Notes: generated by a model not told the origin, from the letters alone. Counted from the first letter of the stretch, positions 25,880 through 45,270 are shown. The stretch: DNA of 64,000 nt from Chrysomallon squamiferum (GCA_012295275.1 CM022665.1:44608652-44672651); one strand, 5' to 3'. Numbers and translations are program-made.

Positions 25880-28800
25880 TTTGGGTAATTTTCTCATGAT
25901 TTATAAAACATTTATTTATTTATTTAAAATAATATAACTTAATTATATTTAATCTTGTGACTAAAGTTCACCAATAAATGAAAGAAGTTAATAAATTCCA
26001 AACTTAGATAAATAAAATAAAAATTTGTTTTCTTTTAATACACTTAATATGTAGATCTATCATTAACTGTGATATAAAAAAAATTAAAAAATTAATTAAA
26101 AATAATCTTTAAAATGTAAATACTATAATTATGTTTAATTAATTATTTTTACTTAGTAATTTCTACATAAATCAGTTATTTTCATATAACACACACTTTT
26201 CTACACTTTTATTTAACTAATGACATCAAAAACGTTTCTTTACAAGAAAAACTAAAATATTAATAACAATAATATAAAATTATTGTAGTACAAAACAATA
26301 TCTGAAGCAAATTACGTTATTACAAAATATGTCAGACCCACAAAATATCCTTTGTTTTAAACAGATTCTCGAGAATGTAAGTAACAATAAATATAGCATA
26401 ACAACATGATTTTCCACCAAAAATATATATATATCTATTATATGCAGCACTTGTGAAGGAGCACCAAATAATTACAACAATAACAAAATATTTTGTCACT
26501 ACATCTTTGAATTAAAAATACCATTTAATTTTTTCTGTTCGCAAATGGTGAATTTCTTTTCTTTCTTTTTTACATTCTAACATATTAATTTTAAAAAATA
26601 TATAAAAAACAACAACATTCAATGAAAAAATAAATAAAAAATCAGTTTTTGAAGTGTTATATATACCTCATCTAATATGACCAAAAATATATATATTCTA
26701 TTAAGCAATTGATGTTCTTGGATTTCAGAATAGTTTGTTGTCCATTAAGACAAAATAAATGCACTGGGAGGTATTCACACTAGGTATCTGATTTCAACAT
26801 GCATTACAAAAATACTTTTAAAATTATTTAGTGCTGATGTAATTGGATCCTATATATTTCATCTCTTGTACTAACTTAAAACATTTTCTTACATGATTCA
26901 GAACAAATTTTACACCTTCTAACTAATCCTCTTACAACTTAATACAAAACAGAGTTAGCTGATTAAAAAATAAAAACTTAACACAGAGCACAGTTGTGTA
27001 TTGGCAAGAACATAAAAGACTTATCAGTCATATTACGATACACTACAGGTACTTTCAAAAAGCAGTTTTAAAATGAAGCTTTGACGAAGGTTAACATATC
27101 TTCATTAACAATAAAATTATTGGTGACGTTGGTACAAACACTTCAGGTTTATTTATTTGTTTGTTTAAACCTGTATAATGAGAAAGAGAAGATAGCTGTT
27201 TCCATTTTTTTTCTTATGTACTCGACAGATTTTCTCATACACAAGTATGTATTAGGAAAGATGGGTTTCCAGGCTTAATAATAATAATTTGGAAATATTA
27301 AAAAATTTTTTTTTAGGTTAGACGATCACACCACCACAAATACACATTAACAAACTCTAATAATACATACATAAACAAACAGCAACAATATTTTCACAAA
27401 ATCTGTAGTTACATTTATGTTATTTTACACATGGAATCATATAATTAAACAGGTTTATTTGTTATTTACTAATAAAACCCATTACCAAAATAAATACTGC
27501 ATTTTGAGGAAGCTGAAAGGGTTTTAACATATTTCCACCTGTTATGATAAAGGCAGAAAAATAAAAGGCACTTACTTATAAATATATAAATATATGTATT
27601 AAAACAATTTCCTTAGTTAATAAAAAACATACTGAACATCTAATATTTCTAAATTTTTATCGGCTACCCTATGTTCAAATAGTACTATTTTTCTCTGTGG
27701 TAACGAAAAAAAAACAATTAAATTTTATAATAAATCTTTGCTTAAACGTAACAATTTTCACGAAATTTTCCTTGAGTAAGTCTTACATGCAATATACATG
27801 CATCAGAACAGGTTATCTACTTAATTTAACAAGAATAATTATATCTGGAATTCTTCAACAACTTTTTCAATATTATCTAAATAATAATACTAATACTAAT
27901 AATAATAAAAAAAATTAACCGATTCAAATACATAAATTTAAATATAAAATAAACAATCATTTCTGGCTGAGAGTACATTATGTTTACATTTTTTTTTTAC
28001 TAACCACTACAGTCATGTGGTCACTGCTACAGCATGGTGGTCAGCAACTTTGGACGTTGGCCTTACTGGAGTAATTGATGATCTTTAAGTTTTTCTGATG
28101 TGTTATAATCCACAAATAAATGAATGTATACAAAGAAAGAATTTTTTTTCTTTTCAGATCTTTGTTCAGAGTTTGAGTACTGAACATTTTCACGAATAAT
28201 TAATTAAACTTTTATTTAAACTTTAAGTAAATGTCATTCAAGTTTGATCCATTTTTTTTTTTTCTAAAATTATTGTCAGTTTGGTGGGTGTTCCAATTTA
28301 CAGTGTTTGACAAGTGGGCAACAACTGAAAAAAAAAAAGCTAGCCAAGCTCTGGTATAGCAGTTTATGTAAAAAAAACTGAAAATAAGATTTTATGTGCT
28401 TGACAATATTTTCAGTAACATAAAGATATGACACCAGCCAAAAACAAAAAGCCATCAATGATAAATAAAAAAATAAAAAATAATATACATTGAGCTTTAC
28501 TTTTTTTTTTCAGCAATACAAAAAAAAATTAAAAATTAAAAAACAAAAATCAATTCAGATTTTCTTTTTGTTATACATAACTTACAATGCTTAAAGCATA
28601 TAATTTGGAAATTAAACATCACATTAATATAATTTTAACACTTTACTTTTTAACTATCCAAGAAAACTAATTTTGTGATCCATTTTTTTCAGGTCAACTT
28701 TAAACTTTCTGAAAATTAAATCTGACAATTTTTCAAATTAACACCCCCTCAAAAAAAAAGAAAAAAAAAAAAAAGAAAAAAAGATAAGAAAAATATTTAT

Positions 28801-29007
28801 AAAAATAACAGTCAGTCACAATTTAATTTTGATTTCTTACAAAAATACTTTTTGTGTTGAGTTCACCAGTATATGATGACAATGCACAGAATGAAAACAT
28901 GAATGTAGAATCTGTGTGAAACTGTATTTAATGAAGAACTGATTTTCTTCTCAGTTTGTCAAGCAAAATAACCAAAATCCAAATTGGACATTTTTTTATC
29001 TTTCCTT
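24243..29007. other. Convergent interval between EIF2S3 and SFT2 3' ends
   Basis: No coding sequence was recognised. The interval is AT-rich with A/T runs and a short AAT tract (25844-25870). Some of it is presumably 3' untranslated sequence of the SFT2 gene, which reads leftward from 29008, but no single polyadenylation signal stands out among many TTTATT strings. Open frames of 60-77 codons around 25011-25725 show no recognisable domain. Confidence 0.6.
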
Positions 29008-33828
<4,821 letters not shown>

Positions 33829-33995
33829 GATGATGATGGGGAAACAAAATATTAATGCAAATTACATATAGTCATGTGCCTGGGAAATTCAACAATGTTA
33901 TGAAAATGGCCGAGTGCAAACTGGCAGGGGGCATAACTCCGGCTTTGAGATCGAAGTTACGCCCCACTTCTATAAAAAAACTTTTAGCAGAACTT

Positions 33996-34010
33996 TTTTT
34001 GAACTTATTT

Positions 34011-34058
<48 letters not shown>

Positions 34059-34197
34059 TTATATAGCTCACTGAATGTATAAATGATAAATAATGATATT
34101 CATCAAGGCATAATGAAGTTGGAGAAAACGGGCAACCATATTTAGTTAAATATTTTAACAATTAATTTAATTATTAATTCCAAAATAATAATAATAA

Positions 34198-34241
<44 letters not shown>
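33996..34241. repeat. Two (AAT)n tracts upstream of SFT2
   Basis: Long AAT runs at 34014-34059 and 34184-34241 lie within 420 bp upstream of the SFT2 start codon. Confidence 0.95.
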
Positions 34242-35210
34242 TAAAAAATAACATCTTTAAAATATTTGACAAAATTCAAATATATTATTTCAATTTTACT
34301 AACATAGCATGTACCTATTAATGTGATATAATAAATCGGTTTTGGTTTTTTTCTCTCTCTCGTTATGAATTAAAATAACAAACAATAAAATCATCTGGAT
34401 TAATGTTAGATATTTCTAAAAATAAGTAAATAAATAAATAAAAATAATAATAATTCAAAAATTTTTTAAAATTAAAAGTTAAAACAATTAAAATTTAATA
34501 AAGGTTAGAAAGATATATCTGCATTTTGAATGACGTATTTTAAATACAGAGCGACAGGCGCTTACTTTCTAATAGAAACATAGAATATTAAATTTAGGCC
34601 TATATTATACCTTGTTTGAGTAGTAAGAAAAAATAATAATAAATAAATAAATTAAATGAATAAATAAATAAATAAATAAATAAATAACCTACAGGCATAT
34701 ACAACTTTTGCATTTTTGACTTAGCAATTCCCAGTGCCATGTTACTTTTTCAACATATTACGTAATGTCACGTGGTGTTTCGACGGAAGTATATCGAAGG
34801 AAGTACTAATAGATACCGTAAAAACTGTTGCAAAATAAAGCCACTGTGTGGCGAAATAACAAAAAAGAGGAAGAAGATAAAAAGTAATAATAAATAAATA
34901 AGTAAATAAAAATAATACGCAGCTGCTAAATATCATATCATAACAACAACAATTAACAGAGCTGACTAATGTAAATACGAGGTTTCTATTAATGTAATTT
35001 ATGTCACATTCGTATTGATTATTATTCCCTTTTATTATTATTATTATTTTACAATATTAATATAATACACATATAATCATAATCTACATTTTTGTCCGAA
35101 TCTATTATGTTTGTTTTATCTGTTAACATTTCAGCCATTTGGTGCGCATGCATAATGTGAACTGGGCATCCGATACTGAACAAATATGTGTCAGTATTCC
35201 AAACTGATTT

Positions 35211-35211
<1 letters not shown>

Positions 35212-35270
<59 letters not shown>
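35212..35270. repeat. (AAT)n microsatellite
   Basis: About 19 uninterrupted AAT units. Confidence 0.97.
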
Positions 35271-36422
35271 TCTGTTAAAAACTTTAAAAATTATATTTAT
35301 TATTTTTATTGTTCTGTCATGATATCATCATTATCATCATCATCATCGTCGTTACCCCTATCATATTATTATATTTAATTTTTGTTATTGAAAAAACAAA
35401 ACAAGAAAAAAACAAAAAAAAAACACTTGGTAATAATATATAATACCTGCTACAGTTTACTGACATATTTTATAATAAAAAACCAAAAGATAAAAAGAAA
35501 TGACCAAAAAAAAAAAAAAGAAAAGAAAGAAAAAAAAGAAAAGAAGAAGAAACAGACGAAGAAACCTTTGAGTTGATGAATATGTAAACGTTATTCTATT
35601 TTGGAAGAAGCAAATATTACAACTTGTTTGTATATTTTATACATTTTAAATTTATAGAACAGGTTATTACCATTCTCGATTGAAAACTCTTGTTCAACTG
35701 AAAATATATATGAAGAAAAGGAAAAATAAATAAATAAATAGGGAATATATAAAATAATAAATAAATAAAATGAAATGAAATGAAATAAAAAAAAATAAAA
35801 ATAAAATAAAATGTAAGTAAACAAATAAATAAAATAATATAAATTAAAAAATTAAAATAAATAAATAAATAATATAAAAATAAATAAATAAATACCACCG
35901 CCAACAACAAAATATCAATGCTACTACTTCTACTACTACTACTACTACCAGGATTAATAATTTTGTTATATTTGTTCCTTTTTGCTGATGATGTTAATGC
36001 TATTCCTGTAAACTTTTATTGTGTGTTTATTCTGTTTAATGCTGATTGTAATAACACGTTTACATGAATTTGTATATGAGCATGTTGTTGATAATCATAC
36101 TGTTCTATCATCATCAAATTCTTTATTAATAGCAAACATTTAAAGTGTCTTTTAATTGTTATTAATTAAAATTTATTCATTCATTCAGTCAATCAATAAT
36201 TTACTTTTCATCTTATTATTATTTTATATTTTAAAATATTTTTCTTGGAGAGCTAATATTTGTATTATACGACATTTAACACAAATCCAGACGAGCATTG
36301 TGTCACCATATTGCGACAGCACAGAGCCGAACATTACCGAGATGCGACACAAATCTACAAACTCTAGACGGAATGATCCGAACATATTAGCGGACATTAA
36401 TTTTTTGATAATGAAGTGACGT

Positions 36423-36911
36423 AGTTGAAGGTCATTGGCGTTGTCAGTTCAGCGGAGAGAGCGACGTTTTCTTCTGGGTGTTTGTACACGTATTTGGCGT
36501 CGGTATTCTTGGAACCACAACGATTACTCAACACTGAGTAATCATTCATATTTCTGGTTATTCGTAAGTAAGATCTTTATTTAAAAATGTTGTAAATTGC
36601 CGTACGTTCTGGTTTGTTTACATCCGCTAGGTCAGCCTAGGAGCTCATGGCTGTGTTGACGTTTTGCAGCAGTCAGCTGGTTGGCTAGCTGCTGATTGGA
36701 GCAAAGGCTGCATATGTTTATCACTGTCAGCAAGCTGCTAAATAAAGCAGATGACAACACTCTTTTCAGGCACAGAAGACACAAAGACATCGACGTCCAA
36801 CAGTTATTTCGTGTATAATTTTAGCTGTGACGGAGCTAATTAAAACTTTTAGCTTATACGAAAGCTGCCATTACAGCTTTAGCCAGCATTTGAGCAAGTA
36901 ACCTAAATATG
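36423..36911 (+). promoter_or_regulatory. Putative promoter and non-coding first exon of the BTB gene
   Basis: This block is clearly richer in G, C and CpG than its flanks (for example GGCGTTGTCAG, GAGAGCGACG, TTTGGCGTCGG). Two good donors lie in it: C|GTAAGT at 36564 and ATG|GTATGT at 36912. The downstream coding exon starts only 5 nt before its ATG, so a 5' untranslated exon is required, and this is the only convincing candidate. Which donor is used cannot be told from sequence. Confidence 0.45.
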
Positions 36912-39819
36912 GTATGTTTTCAGTTGCCCGTTACAGGTGTTTATCGGTCTCAAATCGTGATTATTATTTGACGGCAAGTTTTCACCTAAGGCTCTTATGT
37001 GTGTATGTGGCTTTGTACATATGGATTTATGCGTTATGCATGCATATGGATAGCTGGGTGTTGTATTGATTTGACGAAACACACGTACGTTATACGTACA
37101 CGCACGTACTACGTTCATATGTATTATACAGGCCTACTTAATGCTGTTTATGTAACTGGATATGTTTTTTGTATGCATTTTCTAATCAGGCATAAATAAG
37201 CTTGTGATAAAAAACGTTTGTAAAACAGGAATGTGTTCCATATTATTTCTTTGTGTTAATTAGTGTTGTTTTTGTGTAAATCGAACGTTGACATTCACAA
37301 ACTGTTAATATATTTTATCTTTGCTTTATTACTTTTACAGTTAATATATCATAAATATTGGCATCGTGCAGTTGTAATAAATAACTAAATGATATAAAAT
37401 ATTAAAATAAATTACGTTTATTAATTTCAAAGATACTATTATTTGATCTTGTTAACAGTTTCAAAAAGTTAATTTTGTTTTCTTTCTATGATTTATTGAT
37501 AATATTGTAGTTTCTTTTATTTATTTTTATTTTTAAATAATTATTATTGTTACTGTTAATACAGTTTTGAAAAATGATGACAAAGCTACAAACACAAAAA
37601 AAAAAAAAAAAAAAGAAGAAGAAGAAAAAAAAAAACCCAGTTCCAAATAAATTTAAATATTTCCAAATCAAAAATTCAGATATGTTAGTACTCCACTTTG
37701 GTGTTGATTAAAATAGAATTCATATTTAGATTATCCATGCACACCTCTTTTGGGTATCAAAATTATCAAAAACTATCATTTTGTAAAAATCCATTCATTT
37801 TCTATAAAGCAAACCATTTCACTTCTGGTTAAAAATTTTAAAATTACCTTTCATTCACATAATTTCATTTATTTATTCATATATTTATTTATTATTTATA
37901 TTTTGATTAATAAAGTTTCAGGTTTTTAAAAAATAATAATAATACAGACGACTCTCAAAGTTCTGGTTTTTGAGGTTTTAAAAATGCTGAGGAGGGGAAT
38001 AAATTTTATTTTATGATATAATCACTGTAAGGTAGGACTATAGTTGCATAACAGTGATAATTTAATACTGTTAATGATAATCACAGTGCTAGTAGTAATA
38101 TTAATTTAACATTAATACTTGTTTTGATAGCAGTAGCAGGAATTTAATATTAATAATTGTATTGATAGTAGTAGTAATAATTTTTGTTTCTAATTAATGA
38201 CAGCTTAATAATCTTTGGTAAGTGAATGTTTAAAATATTTGTTAGATTATTTCAGACAAATTTTAAAAAGTTTATGTTTATTATTGTTATATAGCAAAAA
38301 CTGTTAATTATTTTCATGAATTTGCATACTGCATAATGTACTTAACAAGAAATGTATATTTGGGAATAACTGCATTTTGCTGACTGATAAAAAACCTATA
38401 ATATAAGACATTTTTAAAATCAATTTAAAGTATTATTATTAAAATCAGTTTAAAAAGAAATAATCAGATTAGAAATAAATAAATAAATAAATAAATAAAT
38501 AAAGTGATGGTTATTGTGCTTTTAATTTTCTTATAGAAGTAATTACTTTATAAATATTTATTATTATTATTATTTATTATGTTACTGGTAAATTCGTAGA
38601 TACTGGACCATAATTATTATTAAAATTATGAAATGTTTACAAATTCAGTAGAGGATGAATTATTTCAATAAGCACTCTGTTGTTACAAGTTATTTTTGTA
38701 TTAGTCATTTTGTGTTTTTCAGGAAATATTTTTTTCTCTATGACATCATCATCATATAAATATGAATTTCATCTTTCATAGTTGATGTGCAATTATGTAA
38801 TAACCATGATAAACCTGTTTACTTGCAGTAACAGAAATAGTACTAGTATTTGTTGTTGTATTAGAGATAACAATATAATATTTTTGCTGTCAGTAGTACT
38901 AATGATAATAGCAGCTCAATTTCCTTTCTGTATATATATTTTTTCTATTTAATTTTTTTTTTTTGAAAATCATAATACTAACAGTTGTAGATGTAATAAT
39001 ATTTTTGGCTATATTACTACTTCAACCAGTTACTACTACTACTACTGCTACTACTTCTATTAATACCACTGCTACTACAACTACAGAGAATTAGTTACAT
39101 TTTTTTAAGTTAATATTTTTACTTCAGTTTTAATTATCGATTTCTTTTTTTTCATTATAAAAAGGAAGTTTGCTATAAAAAATCAATACTCAAATATATC
39201 ATACTTGTTTTTATATTGTGTGTAACTAAAAAAAAAAAAATATATATATATATATACACACACACAGACTGTAACTGGACAATTTTCAGCAAATTAATAT
39301 AAATCTATACTTATGTTATCTGAGTAAATACTGTATGAAAATATTCAAATCGGTTTAATCTATTGATTGTTACATGATAATAAATGAAAAATAATGTATC
39401 GGCATGAAAGTAAAAAAAATAAAACATATGGAGATAAATTTTCTAATTATAAAATTGAAAAATAACAATAATTTAAAAAAAAAAAAGAAATAGTGTATAT
39501 ATATATATAAAAAACAATAACAAAAAAAAAATAACCCTGAAGCAATAACAAAAGAAAAGAAATAATGCAAAAAAAAAAGAAAAGATAATGAATAATAAGA
39601 AAAATAAATAAGTAAGTAAATAAATATGTATTTAAAATATGATCCATTTGCTTCATCCTGCCATAATTTAATCTCCTTCATTAATCTTTTTTTTTCGCTC
39701 TTATTCTCATCAGAAATTTATATTAAATGGAAAAAAACAATATGATTATATCAAATAACATGTGGGATGCTAATAAAAAACAAAATGTCATTATTTTGCT
39801 ATGAAGAATATAAATATAA

Positions 39820-39858
<39 letters not shown>

Positions 39859-39947
39859 ACATGTCAAATTCACTTAAATTTCTGTTTATATTGCGAGGTA
39901 TTTTAACTGTTATTCAGTAATAATGCTGTTGTATGATTTATATTAAA

Positions 39948-39950
39948 TTA

Positions 39951-39985
<35 letters not shown>

Positions 39986-39986
39986 T
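39948..39986. repeat. (ATT)n microsatellite
   Basis: About 13 ATT units in the first intron of the BTB gene. A (TA)n tract precedes it at 39829-39855. Confidence 0.95.
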
Positions 39987-40150
39987 ATAAAAAAGAGAGA
40001 GAAAAGAGAAAAGAAAGAACAAAAATGTAAAAAGAAGTAAACACAACAATGGTAACAGCTTAATCTATCATTCTGACAACAGAAATATAACACACACACA
40101 GAGAAAAGATTTATGTTACAAACAACAGGTGGCAGCATGTTAACAAAATA

Positions 40151-40455
40151 ATTCTCTGCATTTGCATGTTTAATTCGATGTTGAAAACAATCCATAATAG
40201 GTACACAAAGGATATTATTAAATAAACGTCTATAAACGCAGGCATAGAAAATATATATATATATATATATATATATAGATAAATACTGATACAGTATAAT
40301 ATTCTCTGCATTTGCATGTTTAATTCGATGTTGAAAACAATCCATAACAGGTACACAAAGGATATTATTAAATAAACGTCTACAAACACAGGCATAGAAA
40401 TATTACATATCTATATATATATATATATACAGATAAATACTGATACAGTATAATA
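40151..40455. repeat. Two-copy 150 bp tandem duplication
   Basis: The segment from ATTCTCTGCATTTGCATG through AGGTACACAAAGGATATT to GATACAGTATAATA occurs at 40151 and again at 40301. The copies are almost identical apart from (TA)n length and a few substitutions, so the duplication is recent. Confidence 0.95.
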
Positions 40456-40793
40456 ATACATAAACACTCAGATACACACACACTTATGCATACACACATG
40501 TACAAAGACACAGTATTACTGTTCAGGACACACTTGATTAAGTATTTAAAATATGGCTGTTCGCTGAATATTCATGTACCTCTGACACAGCCCAGGGTAA
40601 TATTAATGTCAGAGGATGAACTGGACAGAAGGATGGTTGTATTACTTTTTGCACTTCCTTAATTAGCTTTACGTAACTTTCCTGGTTTAAGGGAAATACA
40701 TTTAAAACGGCCTTTATTTCTAACTGATGTAGCTGTATTAGACAAAATGTGTGGAATAGTAACAGTGGGTTTTGTCTTTCAAATTATCATTAA

Positions 40794-40794
<1 letters not shown>

Positions 40795-40830
<36 letters not shown>

Positions 40831-40848
40831 TAATAATAATGATGATAA

Positions 40849-40895
<47 letters not shown>

Positions 40896-40905
40896 TAATA
40901 ATAAT
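40795..40905. repeat. Interrupted (AAT)n microsatellite
   Basis: Two AAT runs are joined by a TGATGATAATG interruption. Confidence 0.95.
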
Positions 40906-42449
40906 TACATGTGGATATCAAAATGTTTTCAACTAGTAAAAAAATTGACGGTTTGATCACTTTCCCACAGTGGCTGATTAATTGTAATTTTATTTTTTTA
41001 TTTTTTTTAAATGTTAATATTTACATGAGTATGTTTGTGTGTGCATGCATGTGTGTGTTAGTTTATACAGTAAAACATGAAATTAATTAGATTATAATAT
41101 TAACACGATTCAGTATAATTTGCATTAATAATATAACATATTTATTTCTGTCATTTTGTTTTGTATAATTCATAGAGAAGAATTACAAAACTAGTGTATT
41201 TTTTATTAACAGGAAACAGGATGAATCACTAATCATTATTTTCCTAAATCTTTTTAATTTTTATTAGCTGCATATCATACCTGCAGTCTTTCGCTAAGCC
41301 AGACCTGTATAACCCATCCTTTTAGAACATGATCTGTTAACAGTTTATCCAGGTTCTGAAAACAGCACAGCTTAAACAGTACTTAATAACTGACGTTAAA
41401 ACTCGTGTAAATGAATACACCGTTCGCGATTATGTGCACGACTAACTGCCTAACAAAAATAATTTTATTTGTAAAGTATAGTCTCAAAGGATGCCCACAT
41501 GCATTTATTTGATATCACATTTTTCACCTGACCTTGTCTGTTTGGAATCAATTTTGGGATGCCTTAATGTCATGATTTAACAAAAATCAAATAAATTTAC
41601 ACGGAAAAACAAATTAACAACATGTGTACCAGAAAAGGCACTTACACATTCACGCTTCAGTGAACATTGTGGAGTCCACTAAACAGCCTTCATAAATAAT
41701 CTAATAAATAATTACTGAGTACTGAAATGCTGATAGTATATAAAACAAGGCTGAATGAGTAATTTGCCGGCTGAATATAACAATATGCTATTCATCAAAC
41801 AGGAATAAACCCTTTTGGTCTCTATTTTCAAATTTTTACTTTATTAACAGAATATACTTAGTGTCATCAAAGTCCAAGCAAAGTGAATGCACATTATACT
41901 TTTTTATTATTATTAAAGGTTATTAGGTCTCATGCACAGTTTTGTGAAATAAGAAAACCCCATACAGCCACTATTCCTTGTATTACTCATATATAATATC
42001 ATTATTGATCTTTGACATGCATAGCACAGGAAAAAAGTATAAATAACTTCGTCTGTCAGTAAACTAGACATAGAACACTAACTGAAACAGGAAACTGTAT
42101 ATTGCTGGTCTATGGGGGTAATAAGAAGTTTGAGTATTATTTACTCATACAAATTGTATGCTACTCTACACTGCTTTAGAAAATCCAATAATTCATTTTG
42201 TTACTGTACACTGTTTTAGAAAATCCAATATTTCATTTTGTTACTACTGTACACCATTTTAGAAAATTTTGTAAATTATTATGTTACTGTACACAATTCA
42301 CTCATTTGTTGTATTCTGTTTAGAAAATTGTTCACTGACTGACTGAAAGCTTGTGATGTATATTTTGCAAATAATTAGATCTCCACAATATGTCTAGACT
42401 TAAATGGTTTTATCTTGTAAATTATTCAGCAGCTACCAGTTAATTATTT

Positions 42450-43118
42450 TTGCAGACATTACGACTATAAGTTGTTTTTAAGAATTCTGGTATTTCACAT
42501 ATTATTTATTTTTGCAGACAGTATGAGTATATATATTTATGCAGACAGTATGAATATATGTATTTTAGCTGGCAGTATGAGTATATAAAATTTTGCAGAC
42601 AGTATGAATATATATTTTTTAGCTGACAGTATGAGTATATATATTTTAGCAGTCAGTATAATTATCCATTATTTATTTTTGCAGACAGTATGATTATCTA
42701 TTATTATTTTTGCAGTCAGTATTATTATCTATTATTTATTTTTGCAGACAGTATAAGTATCTATTAATTATTTTTGCAGACAGTATGAATACATATATTT
42801 TAGCTGACAGTATGAGTATATATATTTTAGCAGACAGTATGATTATCTATTATTTATTTTTGCAGACAGTATGATTATTATTTATTTATTTTTGCAGACA
42901 GTATGAGTATCTATTATTTATATTTGCAGACAGTATGAGTACATATTATTTATTTTTGCAGACAGTACGAGTATATGTTATTTATTTTTGCAGACAGTAT
43001 GAGTATCTATTATTTATATTTGCAGACAGTATGAGTATATGTCATTTATTTTTGCTGACAGTATGATTATTATTTATTTAATGAAGACAGTATGAGTATA
43101 AGTTATTTATTTTTGCAG
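42450..43118 (+). repeat. Array of about 21 tandem 3' splice-site/start-codon copies before the BTB gene exon
   Basis: A unit of roughly 25-40 bp, TTATTTATTTTTGCAG followed by ACAGTATGAGTAT, is repeated with variation from about 42450 to the real exon start at 43119. I counted 21 recognisable decayed copies; most keep the AG and an ATG. Variants include TTTTAGCTGACAGT and GCAGTCAGTAT. The last copy is the real acceptor and start of the coding exon. Confidence 0.93.
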
Positions 43119-45239
43119 ACAGTATGAGTATACCCATTCCGGGACCACGACAAGTTTTTGTTTATAACCACGGTCGTCTGCACGGAGGGCCCATTTATTA
43201 CGACAGACGTTTCCCCCAGCAGGCTCCCTTCGGACCTCCACACTTCAGCCACACCCATCAGGCTCCTTGGCTACAGGGCATTTCTGGTGGACCCCCGGGC
43301 CACAACCACCCTCAGTTTCAGCAGAACCTTCACATAAACATCTCCTGGAACAACACTCCACCAGCCAGGAACCGCAACTTTAACTTTCACTTCCGGCGTC
43401 AGAACTATAACCCATTCCACGCGAGGTCGAGGATGATTGGGGGTCGGTCAGCGCCACAGCCGATGGTTGTGGACGAGGAGATGAAAGAGGCGTGTTTTCT
43501 GTGCGGCGACTATCTGCAGAACTCGGAGCAGCCTGGTGTCCATTTTTGCGACGCCCATCCAAAGGACAACTCGTCGAACAAATCGCAAAACAACAATATC
43601 AAAACTAAACTAGGTGAGCTCTCTTTTTTCTTTTTGTCTTACTAAGATGTTGAGATGTTTTTTTTTAATGATTATTATATATGTCGTCAAAAGATATTTA
43701 ACTTTTTAATTTGTTCCCAAAACATTCATACATTTTCCTCAAACCCAAAGTATTAATTAAATAAGTTTTACAGGCAGGCCATATTAAATTGTCGGTAAAC
43801 TTTGAATGCTGCTGAAAACTAAATTTTATGATTTGGATGTCTATTCTACACTGTTATACTTGTATTTTATACTTGTATTTTATACTTATATTTTATATAC
43901 AAATTTTGGGGTAGTAAAGTTTGTATAAGAATCATTCTCAAGGACCCACCAACATTCTTTTATTCCATTCTGTTTTCCAGATTCAGTACTACAGAAAATC
44001 CAAAGTGCATTGCAGAATGATTACGAAAACATGTCTGAAGGTTTGGAAAAGTTCTTCATTGAGCAAGTGAAGGAAATCACGTCGCTTCACAACGAAGTGG
44101 CCAACAGCCGCGATGAGCTGACAAAGGTTCGGTTAGAGCTGGCTTCGCGGGCTGCAGAGATCAGTGACAAGGAGAAGAAACTGAACGACTCGCAGAGCAA
44201 GCTGGACAAGGAGAGTGCTCTGCTGGCAGCTGAGAAGAAGAAGGAGAAGGAGGAGATAATGCGGCAGTGGCAACAACTGAGAGACGAGATCACCAGGATG
44301 GAGGAATTACATAACATACAAAAGGTAGGCCATTTTTTTTTTTTTTTTTTTTTTTTAAATAAGATTTATTATAGTTTCTTGGGTTTTTTTGTTTGTTTGT
44401 TATATTTAAAAAAAAAAGAAATGTTTTTTTATATTATTTGATAATTTTTTTAAAACATTTTTTTTATTGTTTTATTGGTCCAGAAATGATAAAAAGATGG
44501 TTGAAGATGGAAGGCAGTTATTTAAATAATTAAGTAAATGTAACTAGTCTGATTGATATATTTATTTTGTTTTTGTTTTTGTGAGAAATTATTTTTGGAA
44601 TAGGGGTCTTTGCTAAAATATACACACTAAAAAAATAATTAAAAAATAAGAAAATGAAATGATAATGATGTCAGAAAGAATAACTATCAAAGGTTCAAGT
44701 AACTCCTCATAAATAGCAATACAAAATCCATAAATATCACTGTAAGAACAAAAACAAAATCTGTAACAGTATCTATATATTCTTCTTTAATGAAATTATT
44801 TTTGAATTATTAAAATATCTTCTTCTTGTATATTCTTATTTTATGCCTTCCATTCTGAGAGGGCCATTATTTTTATGATTTGTGGATCTGTTGTTGTTAT
44901 GCTTTTGTTGATGGTGTAAGGGGCAGTCTTCACAGTGCAGTCACTTCTTATGGAAAATCAGCTTTACCAGATTCTCTTGACTGGTGGAAATACTTTCACA
45001 AAATTTACATATATTTTATATATGTATATTTAAAGGAAAAAAAAAAAAAAAAAAAGAAAAAGAAAAAAAAAAATAACCAAAAGAAATTTTTTTGCAAGTA
45101 AAATAAAACCACTTGTACATATAACACGGGTGACAATATTGTGCGAGTTGCTATGCAGGATTCACATTTATCCACTGACATTTCTTTCTTGGAAAAAAAT
45201 TGTTCTTTTTCTGTCTGGTTACCAAGAAATGTTGGATTG

Positions 45240-45270
<31 letters not shown>

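Larger units (their letters stand above)
33829..36420. promoter_or_regulatory. Divergent interval between SFT2 and the BTB gene
   Basis: This interval separates two divergent genes and should hold both promoters. Three long AAT tracts lie here (34014-34059, 34184-34241, 35212-35270) and A-rich stretches near 35400-35560 and 35720-35895. A TGACGT (CRE-like) string at 36417-36422 sits just before the GC-richer block of the BTB gene. No gene was recognised. Confidence 0.4.

Noticed and set aside
39938-40395. Minus-strand frames repeating a DCFQHRIKHANAEN motif
   Set aside because: The repeat comes from the 150 bp tandem duplication; no splice or domain evidence.
44087-44317. Ser-rich minus-strand frame
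   Set aside because: It is the antisense of the coiled-coil exon of the BTB gene.
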